DNA from: Micromonospora gifhornensis
GTDB taxonomy: Bacteria; Actinomycetota; Actinomycetes; Mycobacteriales; Micromonosporaceae
Assembly: GCF_016863515.1 (NCBI RefSeq)
Contig: NZ_BOPA01000017.1
Coordinates: 205,909-269,908, forward strand
DNA length: 64,000 bases
Direction: 5' to 3'
The stretch's first letter is position 1, and each line of letters opens with the position of its first letter. The notes beneath the pieces were generated by a model. It was not told where the DNA came from, did not search any database, and saw nothing but the letters and a program-made list of their open reading frames with translations. Made by a program: the position numbers and the translations under genes. Of this stretch, positions 19,401 through 26,947 are shown in pieces.

Positions 19401-22400
19401 TACGGCCTGCCGCTCAGAATCGAATCCCTCGGTGACACGGGCAAGACGGGTGACGAGTCCTGCACCTCGCTGGAGTACGTGCACAGCACCGCCAAGCACG
19501 TCATCGGCCTGACCAAGCAGGTCCGTACCAGCCCGACGAGTTGTGTAGACGCCAACTTCGACGACCTGGCCACGCTCTCCTCCGCCGGCCGGGTCGCCTA
19601 CGACGGCACCACCTACGGTACGGCCCTGCCGGCGAACACCCGCGGCCTCGCCACCCAGACCTGGTCGCTGAAGGCGGACGGCTCCGGCTTCCAGAGCGAC
19701 GGCACCACCACCTTCGACGCCATCGGTCGCGTGCTGACCCGCACCGACCCCGACGGCAAGACCTCCAGAATCACCTACACCCCCGCCACCGGACAGGCGT
19801 ACTCGGTCAGCGAGGAGAACTCGCTCGGGCACAAGCAGACCCGGGAGTTGGACCCGGGCCGCGCCGTCACCCTCAAGACCACCGACCCGAACAACCAGGT
19901 CAGCCATGCCGAGTACGACGCCCTCGGCCGTCTCGTCAAGGCATGGGGTGCGGGGCGCGCCCCGTCGCCCTCGGCCGTGCCGGACTTCCGGGCCGAGTAC
20001 GCCCTCCCGGAGGCCAGGGAGGACCCGGAGAACCCGGGCGAAACCATCCGGATCCCGCCGTACGTCACCACCTTCGCCCGTGGGCACGAGGACCGCATCC
20101 AGACCTCCGTCACCATCTACGACGGGCTGGGCCGCGAGCGGCAGTCCCAGGTGGAGGCCACCAACGGTGGCAGGTTGATCACCGACACGCTCTACAACTC
20201 GGCCGGCGAGGTCTGGCAGACCAACAACGCCTACTACGCCGAGGGTTCCCCGATCGGTCAACTGTTCACGCCGGCGTCGGACACGGTGGTGCCCAACGCC
20301 ACCCAGTACACCTACGACGGCCTCGGCCGGGTGGTCAAGGAACTGCCGCTGCTCAACGGCCAGCCGAACGAGGCTCGGGCCACTAACTACAGCTATGGCC
20401 TCGACCACTCCACCGTGAACAACCCCACCGGAGCGGCCTCGTACCGCCTCTACACCGACGGGCTGGGGCGCACCACTCGGGTCGACACCTTCCGCAACAC
20501 CACCGGGACCGACTTCACCTCCATGCGCTACGAGTACGACACTCGTGGCCAACTGGTGAAGGCCACCCACTCGGCGAACCCTGTCCCGTGGACCTGGACG
20601 TACGACCAGCGCGGCCGGCTGACCCGGACCACCGACCCGGACACCGGCACCACCACCATGACGTACGACCACCGGGACCGGCCGCTGACCACCACCAACG
20701 CCCGTGGCGTCACGGTGTGGAACGGTTACGACGAGCTGTCCCGCCCGACCCAGCAGCGACTCGGTGGCAGTGGCGGCACCCTGCTGGCCACGTACACCTA
20801 CGACACGGTGGCCGGCGGTAAGGGCCTGCCGGCGACGTCGACGCGCTACACCGACGGCCTGGCGTACACCCAGTCGGTCGGCGGCTACACCCAGGACTAC
20901 CAGCCGACGTCGACCACGCTGACCCTGCCGCAGTCGATCGCCGACACCTGGGGCCTGAGCCGGGAATACCGGTACGACTACACGTACACCGACACCGGTC
21001 TGCCCGAGTCGACGACGCTGCCGGCGGTCGGCCCGCTGCCCAGCGAGAAGCTGCTGGTCCGCTACACCTCCGACGGCCTGCCCCTGTCGGTGTCCGGCAA
21101 GGACTGGTACGGCTCCGAGACGGTCTACTCGCCGTACGGGCAGGTGTTGCGCTCGACCCTGGGCGCGCACCCGTATCGGGTGTGGACCATGGCCTCGTAC
21201 GACGACGCCAGCGGTGCTCTCACCCGGCAGCAGGTCTTCCGCGAGGTCAAGGGCAACCATCTCGTCTCGGACCGCGGCTACTGGTACGACGCCGCCGGCA
21301 ACGTCACCGCGATCCGTGAATACGCCGCCCCCATCGCGGAGCGGCAATGCTTCGCCTACGACCCGCGTGGGCAACTGCTCAACGCCTGGACGTCCAATAC
21401 CCAGACGTCTTGTTCGGCCGGCCCCGGCACGGTGGCAGCCCCCAATGCAACTGCGGGTGTCGACGGCACCGGCTACTGGCAGGAGTACGAGTACGACCTG
21501 CTCGGCAACCGCACCAAGCTGGTCGAGCGGGACCTGACCGGCCGCACCTCCACGGGCCCGATCACGACGACCTACGGATACGGGTACGGCGTGGAGGGTG
21601 GTAGCGGCGCGCAGCCGCGCACGCTCGACGCCGTCTCCAAGAGCTACACCACCCCGCAGGGCGCGGCGATCGTCTCCGAGGCGAAGCGGCTGTACGAGCT
21701 GACCGGCGAGACCAAGTCGGTCACCTCCACCCGCAACGGCGACCAGCAGGAGCTTTCCTGGACGTACGACGGCCAGGTCGAGCGGATCACAGGCTCGGGC
21801 AGCAAGGGCCGCACCGCGTACATGGGTCTGGCCGCCAAGTGCATGGACCTCAGTCAGCGCCTAGCCCAACCCAACCAGCCGATCCAGCTTTACTCGTGCA
21901 ACGGCGGCGCGTGGCAGAAGTGGGCCTTCACTCCGACCCCGGGCCAGAACAACGGCAACCTCGGCACGCTCTCGGTCTACGACGACAAGTGGTGTGCCCA
22001 GCCGGCTGGCACGACGGCGGGTTCGGTGCTGCGGTTGCAGGCGTGTGACGGCACGGCCGGGCAGCAGTTCGAGCGGCTGCCGTCCACGGCGCAGCTGAAG
22101 CACGCCGCGTCCGGTCTGTGTCTGGCCGCGAAGGACGGTGCCTCGGCGGACAACACGCCGATCGTGCTGCTGGCCTGTGCCAGCGGTTCGGCCGCGCAGC
22201 AGTGGAACCCGCAGGACGAGACTCGGCACATCTACGGCCCCGGTGGCACCCGGCTGCTGACCGTGCAGGGCCGGCAGGCCACGCTGAATCTCGGTGAGGC
22301 TCAGCTGACGGTGCACCCGGGTGGGTCGCCGATCGACGCGCAGCGCACGTACTCGACGCCGGGTGGTGCGGTGTTGCGGCACGTGGCCGCGACGTCCGAG

Positions 22401-24227
22401 CAGCCGTTGACCGTGGTGGCCGGTGACCATCAGGGCAGCCCGTACGCCGAGGTGAACCTCTCCGGTGTGATGGAGGCGCGGATCCGTAAGCAGGATCCGT
22501 TCGGCAACGTGCGTACCGGTGCGGTCAGCGGCTATCTGCGGACCAACCAGGGCTTCCTGGGTGCGGTCCGCGATGACGCTTCGGGTTTCGTGCCGTTGGG
22601 TGCCCGGCTGTACGACCCGGAGGTGGGTCGGTTCCTGTCCGCGGATCCGGTGCTGGATCTGACCGATCCGGTGCAGAACAACGGTTTCACGTACGCCCAC
22701 AACAACCCGGTGACGCACTCCGACCCGTCGGGTCTGTCGGTGGCGCTGACGGCGTCGGAGACTGCGGCGGCGCTGGCCGGTGCGGGTTTGTCGTCGGCGA
22801 TGATCGCTCAGGCGCAGGCCAACATGGGCCGGTCGTTGATCTCGGTGATCCTCGACTCCGCGTGGTACATCCTCAAGGAGTTCATCGGCATCAACGACGC
22901 CATGAACTGCTTCGGCGGTGACATGTGGGCGTGCGGCAGCCTCATCCTCAACGCGATCCCCTGGACGAAGGTCGCCAAGATCCCGTCGGTGATCCGGGCG
23001 GTCAACCGGACGATCAACGCGATCCAGGCATGGCAAGCAGCGAAACGGGCCGCCGAGGCGGTGCTGGCGGCGGCACGGGCTGCCGAGGCCGCCGCGTTGC
23101 AGGCCAAGAAGCTCGCCATCGAACGGGCCAAGAAAGCCGCCCAGGCAGCGAAGAAGAAGGCCGCCGACAAGGTCAACTCGACAAGCAACAAGGCGACCCA
23201 GTCGGCCAAGAAGACGGGTAACGCCCCGCAGAAGGAAGCCCAGGCCAACTCCAACCCGAAGGGCTCGTCCGCAGCCTCCGGCGGCGCCGGCGGCAAGGGC
23301 GGCGGCGGTGGAGGTAAGGGCGACTCGAAGCCGGGCGGCTCCTCAGGCGCCTCCAACCGCAGCAACGGCGGCACCAGCGGCAACGACGCCGGTTCGTCGG
23401 GTGGCGGCGAATCCTGTCCCGTCTCCAACAGTTTCGTCCCGGGCACGAGGGTGCTCATGGCTGACGGCTCAACCAAGGCGATCGAGGACGTCAAGCCCCG
23501 CGACAAGGTGGTGGTCACCGATCCGGAGACCGGCCGTACCGAGGTGGACACGGTCACCGCGACGATCACCGGTGACGGTGCCAAGCAGCTGGTGAAGGTC
23601 ACCATCGACACCGACGGCGACCAGGGCACCGAAGTCTCCGAGGTCACCGCCACCGACGGCCACCCGTTCTGGGTACCCGAGCTTGGCGAGTGGATCGACG
23701 CCACCGACCTTCAGGCCGGGCAGTGGCTCCAAACCAGCGCCGGCACGTACGTCCAAATCACCGCCATCGACCGCTGGAGCGTCCCCCGCGCCACCGTCCA
23801 CAACCTCACCGTCGCCAACATTCACACGTACTATGTAGTCGCTAGGCGTACCTCGCTGCTGGTGCACAACTGTCCGCCGGGCTTCTTCGGGAAATTGTTT
23901 AGTGGCAAGCCTTCGCCCGAAGACGCGATGGATGCGAGGTTCCGCAGCGAGGCGAAGCCGGTGCGCCTCGGTGACCTGCGCCACGTGAGAACCCCTGACT
24001 ATGGAACCCCGGCACATAAAGCGAACGACGTGCGTGACATGCATGACGATGTGCTGTTGGAGGCTATAAACGATCCAAACACAAAGGTTGCGACGATTCG
24101 GATCTACAACGGCGTTGTTGAAGAGGGAAATCATCGGATGCGTGAGGCTTTAAACAGGTTGGCCAATCCGAACAATAAGAAATTCAACGAAGACACTATG
24201 GTCCGTGTGATTAATGTGGTGGATTAG
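16467..24227 (+). CDS. RHS/YD-repeat polymorphic toxin with ricin-type lectin, Hint autoprotease and C-terminal toxin tip
   Basis: About 2586 residues. Start chosen at MRGTGLLARRW, giving a signal peptide ending SLPAAAFA; an earlier ATG (27 codons up) is possible. Order: SpvB-like opening (FTYSYQVQVPETAGGLMPKV, SYSSQSVDGR, about 320-360); many YD repeats (YDALGRL, YDGLGRV, YDQRGRLTR); a ricin-type beta-trefoil insert at about 1785-1915 with QKW/QQF/QQW repeats; the RHS core (RLYDPEVGRFLSADPV, NNPVTHSDPSGL); an Ala/Lys helical and Gly-rich linker; a Hint domain from Cys2317 (FVPGTRVLMADGS, TDGHPFWV, LLVHNC); then a 117-residue tip. RHS shells encapsulate toxins, and Hint cleavage frees the tip. 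The tip has IRIYNGVVEEGNHRMREAL, resembling the GxHR core of ParB/sulfiredoxin-fold proteins, so a nuclease is possible but unproven. Base composition falls to about half GC in the tip. Confidence 0.9.
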   Translation: MRGTGLLARRWVRPTRTAFVLALSTTMAVTSLPAAAFAVPGPGMSRGTVELPELPEVEQVTPIDPAVTNLLTDEPDPVEPYEPSAIEAWQQGSGSVDLTGVAPGEALPVDDLPVALGVPDGGDPAALAGTWAVDLAAPEASHNAGVSGLIMKITPPATADPEAEVALSVDYTPFADFYGPQAADRFGVMLLPDCVFDDPDGGDCADGGAGFQSTEPGDAPAQVVSSEVALVPVAGASARSAQVAGVDEGAPARRVVTSSVPVGSLLGAELAGRSELGAQAAATGGNVVGVLDTGASSAGDFTATPLLFSGSWAAGASSGAFTYSYQVQVPETAGGLMPKVALSYSSQSVDGRTSATNNQASWIGDGWDYAAGAITRTYVNCRQDSKKAGANNTDHRTADLCWGSKNATLSLGGMTTELVWDQAAGTWTTANGDGSKVQLLKDTSLANGDADGEYWVVTTRDGTKYHFGRHRLPGWTTGQPVTNSVLTVPVYGNHAAEDCYKAGDWAGSACTQAWRWSLDYVEDIHGNVMSLWWAKEENHYARNFNFKAPVKYDRGGYLTRIDYGQRNTNGNVFATVPLARVDFDVKERCFAEGSHTCSDSNFNSQIPHDYRIWYDTPADLGCIAGRKCWNASPSFFTRKRLDKITTYAQRRSGSTALQKVDEYQLTQSFPVLRTGPNTALWLESIQRTGYGVSGDKVKLNPVRFVHNAEDMPNRVKNDHRPGFSRLRISRVVNEYGGETVVTYKKPTGACATGSGLPGKGDTAALKSNTRLCYPNFWHPDPAKDDEIDWFHKYVVESVEELPAIDGAATSTVTTYSYANAGWRLAEQEFTKKARRTYSQFAGFERVTVLTGPPTREMGSEQTKSVTRYFRGMGDDVSVKDNLGNGDEIAKDREPFAGRVAEELTYAKASDADANWLTRSVTYPAATELASRNRDDGLSPLKAWRVTDIRQKAWAKSSGTGDDTRELRTVETRTEYESSYGLPLRIESLGDTGKTGDESCTSLEYVHSTAKHVIGLTKQVRTSPTSCVDANFDDLATLSSAGRVAYDGTTYGTALPANTRGLATQTWSLKADGSGFQSDGTTTFDAIGRVLTRTDPDGKTSRITYTPATGQAYSVSEENSLGHKQTRELDPGRAVTLKTTDPNNQVSHAEYDALGRLVKAWGAGRAPSPSAVPDFRAEYALPEAREDPENPGETIRIPPYVTTFARGHEDRIQTSVTIYDGLGRERQSQVEATNGGRLITDTLYNSAGEVWQTNNAYYAEGSPIGQLFTPASDTVVPNATQYTYDGLGRVVKELPLLNGQPNEARATNYSYGLDHSTVNNPTGAASYRLYTDGLGRTTRVDTFRNTTGTDFTSMRYEYDTRGQLVKATHSANPVPWTWTYDQRGRLTRTTDPDTGTTTMTYDHRDRPLTTTNARGVTVWNGYDELSRPTQQRLGGSGGTLLATYTYDTVAGGKGLPATSTRYTDGLAYTQSVGGYTQDYQPTSTTLTLPQSIADTWGLSREYRYDYTYTDTGLPESTTLPAVGPLPSEKLLVRYTSDGLPLSVSGKDWYGSETVYSPYGQVLRSTLGAHPYRVWTMASYDDASGALTRQQVFREVKGNHLVSDRGYWYDAAGNVTAIREYAAPIAERQCFAYDPRGQLLNAWTSNTQTSCSAGPGTVAAPNATAGVDGTGYWQEYEYDLLGNRTKLVERDLTGRTSTGPITTTYGYGYGVEGGSGAQPRTLDAVSKSYTTPQGAAIVSEAKRLYELTGETKSVTSTRNGDQQELSWTYDGQVERITGSGSKGRTAYMGLAAKCMDLSQRLAQPNQPIQLYSCNGGAWQKWAFTPTPGQNNGNLGTLSVYDDKWCAQPAGTTAGSVLRLQACDGTAGQQFERLPSTAQLKHAASGLCLAAKDGASADNTPIVLLACASGSAAQQWNPQDETRHIYGPGGTRLLTVQGRQATLNLGEAQLTVHPGGSPIDAQRTYSTPGGAVLRHVAATSEQPLTVVAGDHQGSPYAEVNLSGVMEARIRKQDPFGNVRTGAVSGYLRTNQGFLGAVRDDASGFVPLGARLYDPEVGRFLSADPVLDLTDPVQNNGFTYAHNNPVTHSDPSGLSVALTASETAAALAGAGLSSAMIAQAQANMGRSLISVILDSAWYILKEFIGINDAMNCFGGDMWACGSLILNAIPWTKVAKIPSVIRAVNRTINAIQAWQAAKRAAEAVLAAARAAEAAALQAKKLAIERAKKAAQAAKKKAADKVNSTSNKATQSAKKTGNAPQKEAQANSNPKGSSAASGGAGGKGGGGGGKGDSKPGGSSGASNRSNGGTSGNDAGSSGGGESCPVSNSFVPGTRVLMADGSTKAIEDVKPRDKVVVTDPETGRTEVDTVTATITGDGAKQLVKVTIDTDGDQGTEVSEVTATDGHPFWVPELGEWIDATDLQAGQWLQTSAGTYVQITAIDRWSVPRATVHNLTVANIHTYYVVARRTSLLVHNCPPGFFGKLFSGKPSPEDAMDARFRSEAKPVRLGDLRHVRTPDYGTPAHKANDVRDMHDDVLLEAINDPNTKVATIRIYNGVVEEGNHRMREALNRLANPNNKKFNEDTMVRVINVVD

Positions 24228-24662
24228 TTGAGCTGGCTCAGGTGGTTACGGATCGGTCGTGAGAATTCCGTGCGAACGCACTCGGGGTTGGTGGTCCCGG
24301 CGGCGGTGCGGGTGGTCTCCAAGCGAGAGCTGTCTTGCTTGATCGATGCTGCCGAAGGTGATCAGCTGGGATGGGATGCTAATGGACTGAATTTGAACGA
24401 GGAGGCACTGTATCTGCTTCTACCGTATGGATATGAAGAGCGATCTGCCCGGATTTGGAAATGCCGTGTTCTTGCTTTTGCTGACGGCTTATCCGTAGAG
24501 GTGGGGCGAGGAAAGCATATTTCTTTGGCGCGTCTTGATGTTGCTCTCGATGTTTTTGCGCGGCTTCCGGTTGCGTCGCGCAAGGTTGAGCGGCAGTTGC
24601 TGCATTGGCTCGCCTGGAAAGTGGCGGCGGCGGGTTGGAAGAGCGGTTGCGCAGGTGAGTAA
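24228..24662 (+). CDS. Probable cognate immunity protein of the RHS toxin
   Basis: 144 residues, not recognised by sequence. It begins with TTG directly after the TAG of the RHS gene, with GGTGGA a few bases upstream, so the two are translationally coupled. This is the position expected for the immunity gene of a polymorphic toxin, and that placement is the main argument. Like the toxin tip, it is clearly AT-richer than its surroundings, suggesting tip and immunity gene arrived together. The protein is soluble, has no signal peptide, and is mixed alpha/beta with hydrophobic patches (EEALYLLLPYGYEE, KVERQLLHWLAWKV). It should act in the cytoplasm by binding the tip. A small later start (VRTHSGLVV) cannot be excluded. 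Confidence 0.65.
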   Translation: MSWLRWLRIGRENSVRTHSGLVVPAAVRVVSKRELSCLIDAAEGDQLGWDANGLNLNEEALYLLLPYGYEERSARIWKCRVLAFADGLSVEVGRGKHISLARLDVALDVFARLPVASRKVERQLLHWLAWKVAAAGWKSGCAGE

Positions 24663-24888
24663 TGTTGCTCCGCAACGTTGCCATTCTTGCCGTTCAATAA
24701 TTCATAGTCGGTTGCTGTCGCTCATTGAGGGCCTGGCACTGGCCGTCGTGTTCATGCGGTGGCATCGGTCGCCGTTGTTGAGTGGGGCATCGCACTAGTC
24801 TCGGTGGCGGAGGAAGTGGCGGTCCTCTTCGCGAAGGGCGCCCGCGAGGGCGGTGGCCTCGTCCAGGGTGGTCAGCCTGGTGGGTTGG

Positions 24889-24896
24889 TGGATGAT
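24889..24896. repeat. 8-bp target-site duplication, left copy (TGGATGAT)
   Basis: TGGATGAT abuts the left inverted repeat and is repeated exactly at the right end of the element. An 8-base duplication is standard for the ISL3 family. Confidence 0.92.
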
Positions 24897-24919
24897 GGCT
24901 CTTCGAAGTTAAGCGGGGT
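24897..24919. repeat. Left terminal inverted repeat of the ISL3 element
   Basis: GGCTCTTCGAAGTTaAGCGGGGT: identical to the right end except for one base. The TAA stop of the transposase is inside it. Confidence 0.9.
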
Positions 24920-26225
24920 TGAGGTGTCCGCGGTGGCGGCGGGTGGTGGCTGCGCGGGTGCGTAGCCGCTGGTTTTCGGGGTTACGGAATCCGTAGGCGT
25001 CGCGGGCGACGGTTTTGATGACACGGTTGGTTCCTTCGGAGCCGGCGTTGGTGATGCCGGTGTGCAGGAACGCGAGGATTTCCGGCCACCAGGTCTCGAT
25101 CGTGGTGGCGAGCCGGTGGAGTTCGAGCAGGTCAGAGTCGGCGCAGCGGGTGTAGAAGCGGTGCAGCAGCCGGGCGGTGGTTTCTCGGTTCGGGTGGGTG
25201 CGGGCGAGCGCGAGTAGGTCGAGCAGGTCTTCTTTGGCGTTCCAGGCGGCCAGGATCGGTGCGCCGATCTTCGCCGGCAGGTTGCTGAGGGTGTCGGTGA
25301 GCCGGTCGACGTGCTCGGCGCGCATGCGGGCTGCTGACCTGTTCAGCCGGTTGCGTTGCTGCCATTCCGGGTCGGTGGCCCGGCCGCGGCGGCCACGGTG
25401 TGTGACTGTCATGCGGCGGCGGACCTCGGTGACGGCCCGGTTGGCCAGCTGCACGACGTGGAAGTGGTCCACGACCAGCGTCGCGTGCGGCAGCGCCTCG
25501 CGGACGGCGGCCTTGAACACGGTGCACATGTCGATCGCGACGGCCTGGACGTGTTGGCGCCAGGCGGCGGGGCGTTGGGTGAGCCAGTCGGTCACCGCCT
25601 TGCTGGTCCGGCCTTCGACCTGGGCGAGTAGACCCTGCCCGCCGACGAGATCGCAGAAGCCGACGTGCCAGCGGTCGACGGTGGTGGTCCACGACGCGGT
25701 GACCTCGTCGAAGCTCCAGCGAGGCTTGCCTCGGCGGACCTCGTCGATGCCCAGCACGCTTACCGGTTCGGGCTCGGCCGGCAGCACCGTGGCGGTGTGC
25801 GCGGTGAACGCGGCCGCGACGACCGGCCAGGACATGCCCAGATCACGAGCGGCCTGCACGATCGTCCGGTTGCCGTCGGCGACCGCCGCGCCGGCCGCCT
25901 GCCGCAACCGGACGGTGATCCGTGCCCGTGCCGGGATCTGTGGCACGTGTTCGGTGAACGACGTGCGCGGGCATCCGGGCTGATCGCAGTACCAGCGGCG
26001 TTTACGCCAGCGCAACCGGGTGGTGCGGCCGGCCACCGGCAGATCCCGGGGGCGGGTGAACACCCAGCCCTTGACCCGGGCGGCCCGGACACCGCACTGA
26101 GGGCAGGATTGTGCCTGCTCACCGCTGGTGGACAGGTGAACGACGGGGGAACCGTCCGGGTGCAGCTCGACCCGCTCCACCACCAGGCCGTCCAGGCCCA
26201 GCAGCCGGGTCGTATCGTTGACCAT
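24909..26225 (-). CDS. ISL3-family transposase
   Basis: 438 residues. The N-terminus has a zinc-binding module (CPQCGVRAARVKGW, later CDQPGCPRTSF), then a helix-turn-helix region (DGNRTIVQAARDLGMSWPVV). The DDE catalytic core follows: VLGIDEVRRG (first Asp), AIDMCTVFKAA and LVVDHFHVVQLANRA (second Asp; DHFHV is typical of ISL3), and near the C-terminus TNAGSEGTNRVIKTVARDAYGFRN with the catalytic Glu. Length is normal for the family. The frame is intact from start to stop, so the enzyme is probably functional. It catalyses cut-and-paste movement of this element. Confidence 0.95.
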   Translation of the reverse strand: MVNDTTRLLGLDGLVVERVELHPDGSPVVHLSTSGEQAQSCPQCGVRAARVKGWVFTRPRDLPVAGRTTRLRWRKRRWYCDQPGCPRTSFTEHVPQIPARARITVRLRQAAGAAVADGNRTIVQAARDLGMSWPVVAAAFTAHTATVLPAEPEPVSVLGIDEVRRGKPRWSFDEVTASWTTTVDRWHVGFCDLVGGQGLLAQVEGRTSKAVTDWLTQRPAAWRQHVQAVAIDMCTVFKAAVREALPHATLVVDHFHVVQLANRAVTEVRRRMTVTHRGRRGRATDPEWQQRNRLNRSAARMRAEHVDRLTDTLSNLPAKIGAPILAAWNAKEDLLDLLALARTHPNRETTARLLHRFYTRCADSDLLELHRLATTIETWWPEILAFLHTGITNAGSEGTNRVIKTVARDAYGFRNPENQRLRTRAATTRRHRGHLNPA

Positions 26226-26320
26226 GCTCGCAGCTCTTTACTTGTGACCATCCGAACTCGACACTCAGATGATCACCGAAGGGCTGCGAGCCCTCATCTC
26301 CGGGCCGGATCGATCAGCGC

Positions 26321-26343
26321 ACCCCGCTCAACTTCGAAGAGCC
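26321..26343. repeat. Right terminal inverted repeat of the ISL3 element
   Basis: Complement reads GGCTCTTCGAAGTTgAGCGGGGT, matching the left end apart from one base. It is followed immediately by the second TGGATGAT. Confidence 0.9.
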
Positions 26344-26351
26344 TGGATGAT
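26344..26351. repeat. 8-bp target-site duplication, right copy (TGGATGAT)
   Basis: Identical to the eight bases before the left end of the insertion sequence. Confidence 0.92.
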
Positions 26352-26453
26352 CCAGAATGGCGCGTTCATCGTGGTCCCGTCGGTAGGCGGTGTCCGATTG
26401 GCGGCCAGCGGTCTGGCGGGACAGCCAAAGCGACGAGTTGCCGGGCCAAAAGG

Positions 26454-26705
26454 CTAGTGGTCGGAGGCGGTGCAGGGGCCGTCGTGGTCGTTCGGGAGGC
26501 GGCAGCGGTTGGGGCCGTTGTGCGGGGCATCGCACCAGACTCGGGTACGCACGAACTGTTTGTCTTCCTCGCTGAGGGTGGTTTCGCCGAAGTCGATGAC
26601 CGTCAAATGGCCGAGGGAGTTGCGCAGCGCGACGGCGAGGGCGGTGGCCTGGTCGAGGCTGGTCAGGGTGGTGGGTAGGTGGATCACCCAGCGGGGTGCG
26701 TTCAT
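26454..26705 (-). CDS. Small Cys-rich-tail protein, third gene of a micro-operon
   Basis: 83 residues, not recognised. The first half is alpha/beta (WVIHLPTTLTSLDQATALAV, LRNSLGHLTVIDF). The tail WCDAPHNGPNRCRLPNDHDGPC has three cysteines and two histidines, spaced as for a zinc or disulfide site. The ATG overlaps the TGA of the DivIVA-like gene in an ATGA arrangement, so translation is coupled. A truncated and insertion-split duplicate lies about 90 bases further on the same strand. The divergent XRE/DUF397 pair may control this operon (inference). Confidence 0.65.
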   Translation of the reverse strand: MNAPRWVIHLPTTLTSLDQATALAVALRNSLGHLTVIDFGETTLSEEDKQFVRTRVWCDAPHNGPNRCRLPNDHDGPCTASDH

Positions 26706-26947
26706 CGAGACCCGCGACTGTGGTGGCGGTGGGCGGATTGGCGGGACTGCCATTGGTGCAGTGCCTGGCGGATGCGTTCGGCTTCGGTGTTGGCGGTGGT
26801 CAACTCGCGGTGCAGGCGTTCCATCTCGTCGGCGAGCCGGTTGAGGTAGGCGTACACCTGGTCCGGGTCGAGGCCGCGCCAGCGGGTGTCGAAGGTGGCG
26901 GCGCGGGCGTGCTGGGGGAGTGGGCGCTGGCCGGACAGGTAGATCAT
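26702..26947 (-). CDS. Short DivIVA-domain protein
   Basis: 81 residues from the ATG giving MIYLSGQRPLPQHARAATFD. The core WRGLDPDQVYAYLNRLADEM is the DivIVA entry motif (Gly-Leu-Asp-Pro-x-x-Val-x-x-[FY]-Leu), followed by a heptad-like helix ERLHRELTTANTEAERIRQAL, so it can probably form a short coiled coil. The tail is basic and His/Arg-rich. It overlaps both neighbours by ATGA, being the middle gene of three. A longer open frame exists but overlaps the upstream gene and would add a Pro-rich tail. Role unknown; too short to be a full polar scaffold. Confidence 0.7.
   Translation of the reverse strand: MIYLSGQRPLPQHARAATFDTRWRGLDPDQVYAYLNRLADEMERLHRELTTANTEAERIRQALHQWQSRQSAHRHHSRGSR

Larger units (their letters stand above)
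24897..26343 (-). mobile_element. Complete ISL3-family insertion sequence
   Basis: 1447 bases, bounded by imperfect terminal inverted repeats beginning GGCTCTTCGAAGTT (22 of the first 23 positions match) and flanked by a perfect 8-base direct repeat, TGGATGAT. It carries a single uninterrupted transposase gene on the minus strand, whose stop codon lies within the left inverted repeat. Intact ends, an intact gene and identical target duplications all suggest a recent insertion and a possibly active element. It landed in a decaying gene copy next to the RHS toxin cassette. Confidence 0.93.
24795..26369 (-). pseudogene. Decayed duplicate of the small gene at 26454-26705, split by the insertion sequence
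   Basis: Removing the insertion sequence and one target copy joins 26369-26352 to 24896 downward and reads MNAPFWIIHQPTRLTTLDEA, continuing TALAGALREEDRHFLRHRD then TAG. This is a clear relative of the intact neighbour (MNAPRWVIHLPTTLTSLDQA...), but it lacks about 18 internal residues (after ALR) and has TAG where the intact gene has TGG. Homologous DNA continues past the stop (TGCGATGCCCC...), now out of frame. The 80 bases upstream of its ATG also resemble the 3' end of the DivIVA-like gene, so the duplication covered at least part of two genes. The gene was probably already dead or dying when the element landed. Confidence 0.75.

Noticed and set aside
16380..21374. 1664-codon open frame antisense to the RHS gene
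   Set aside because: Shadow frame caused by high GC; it lacks recognisable domains, and the plus-strand RHS protein explains the region.
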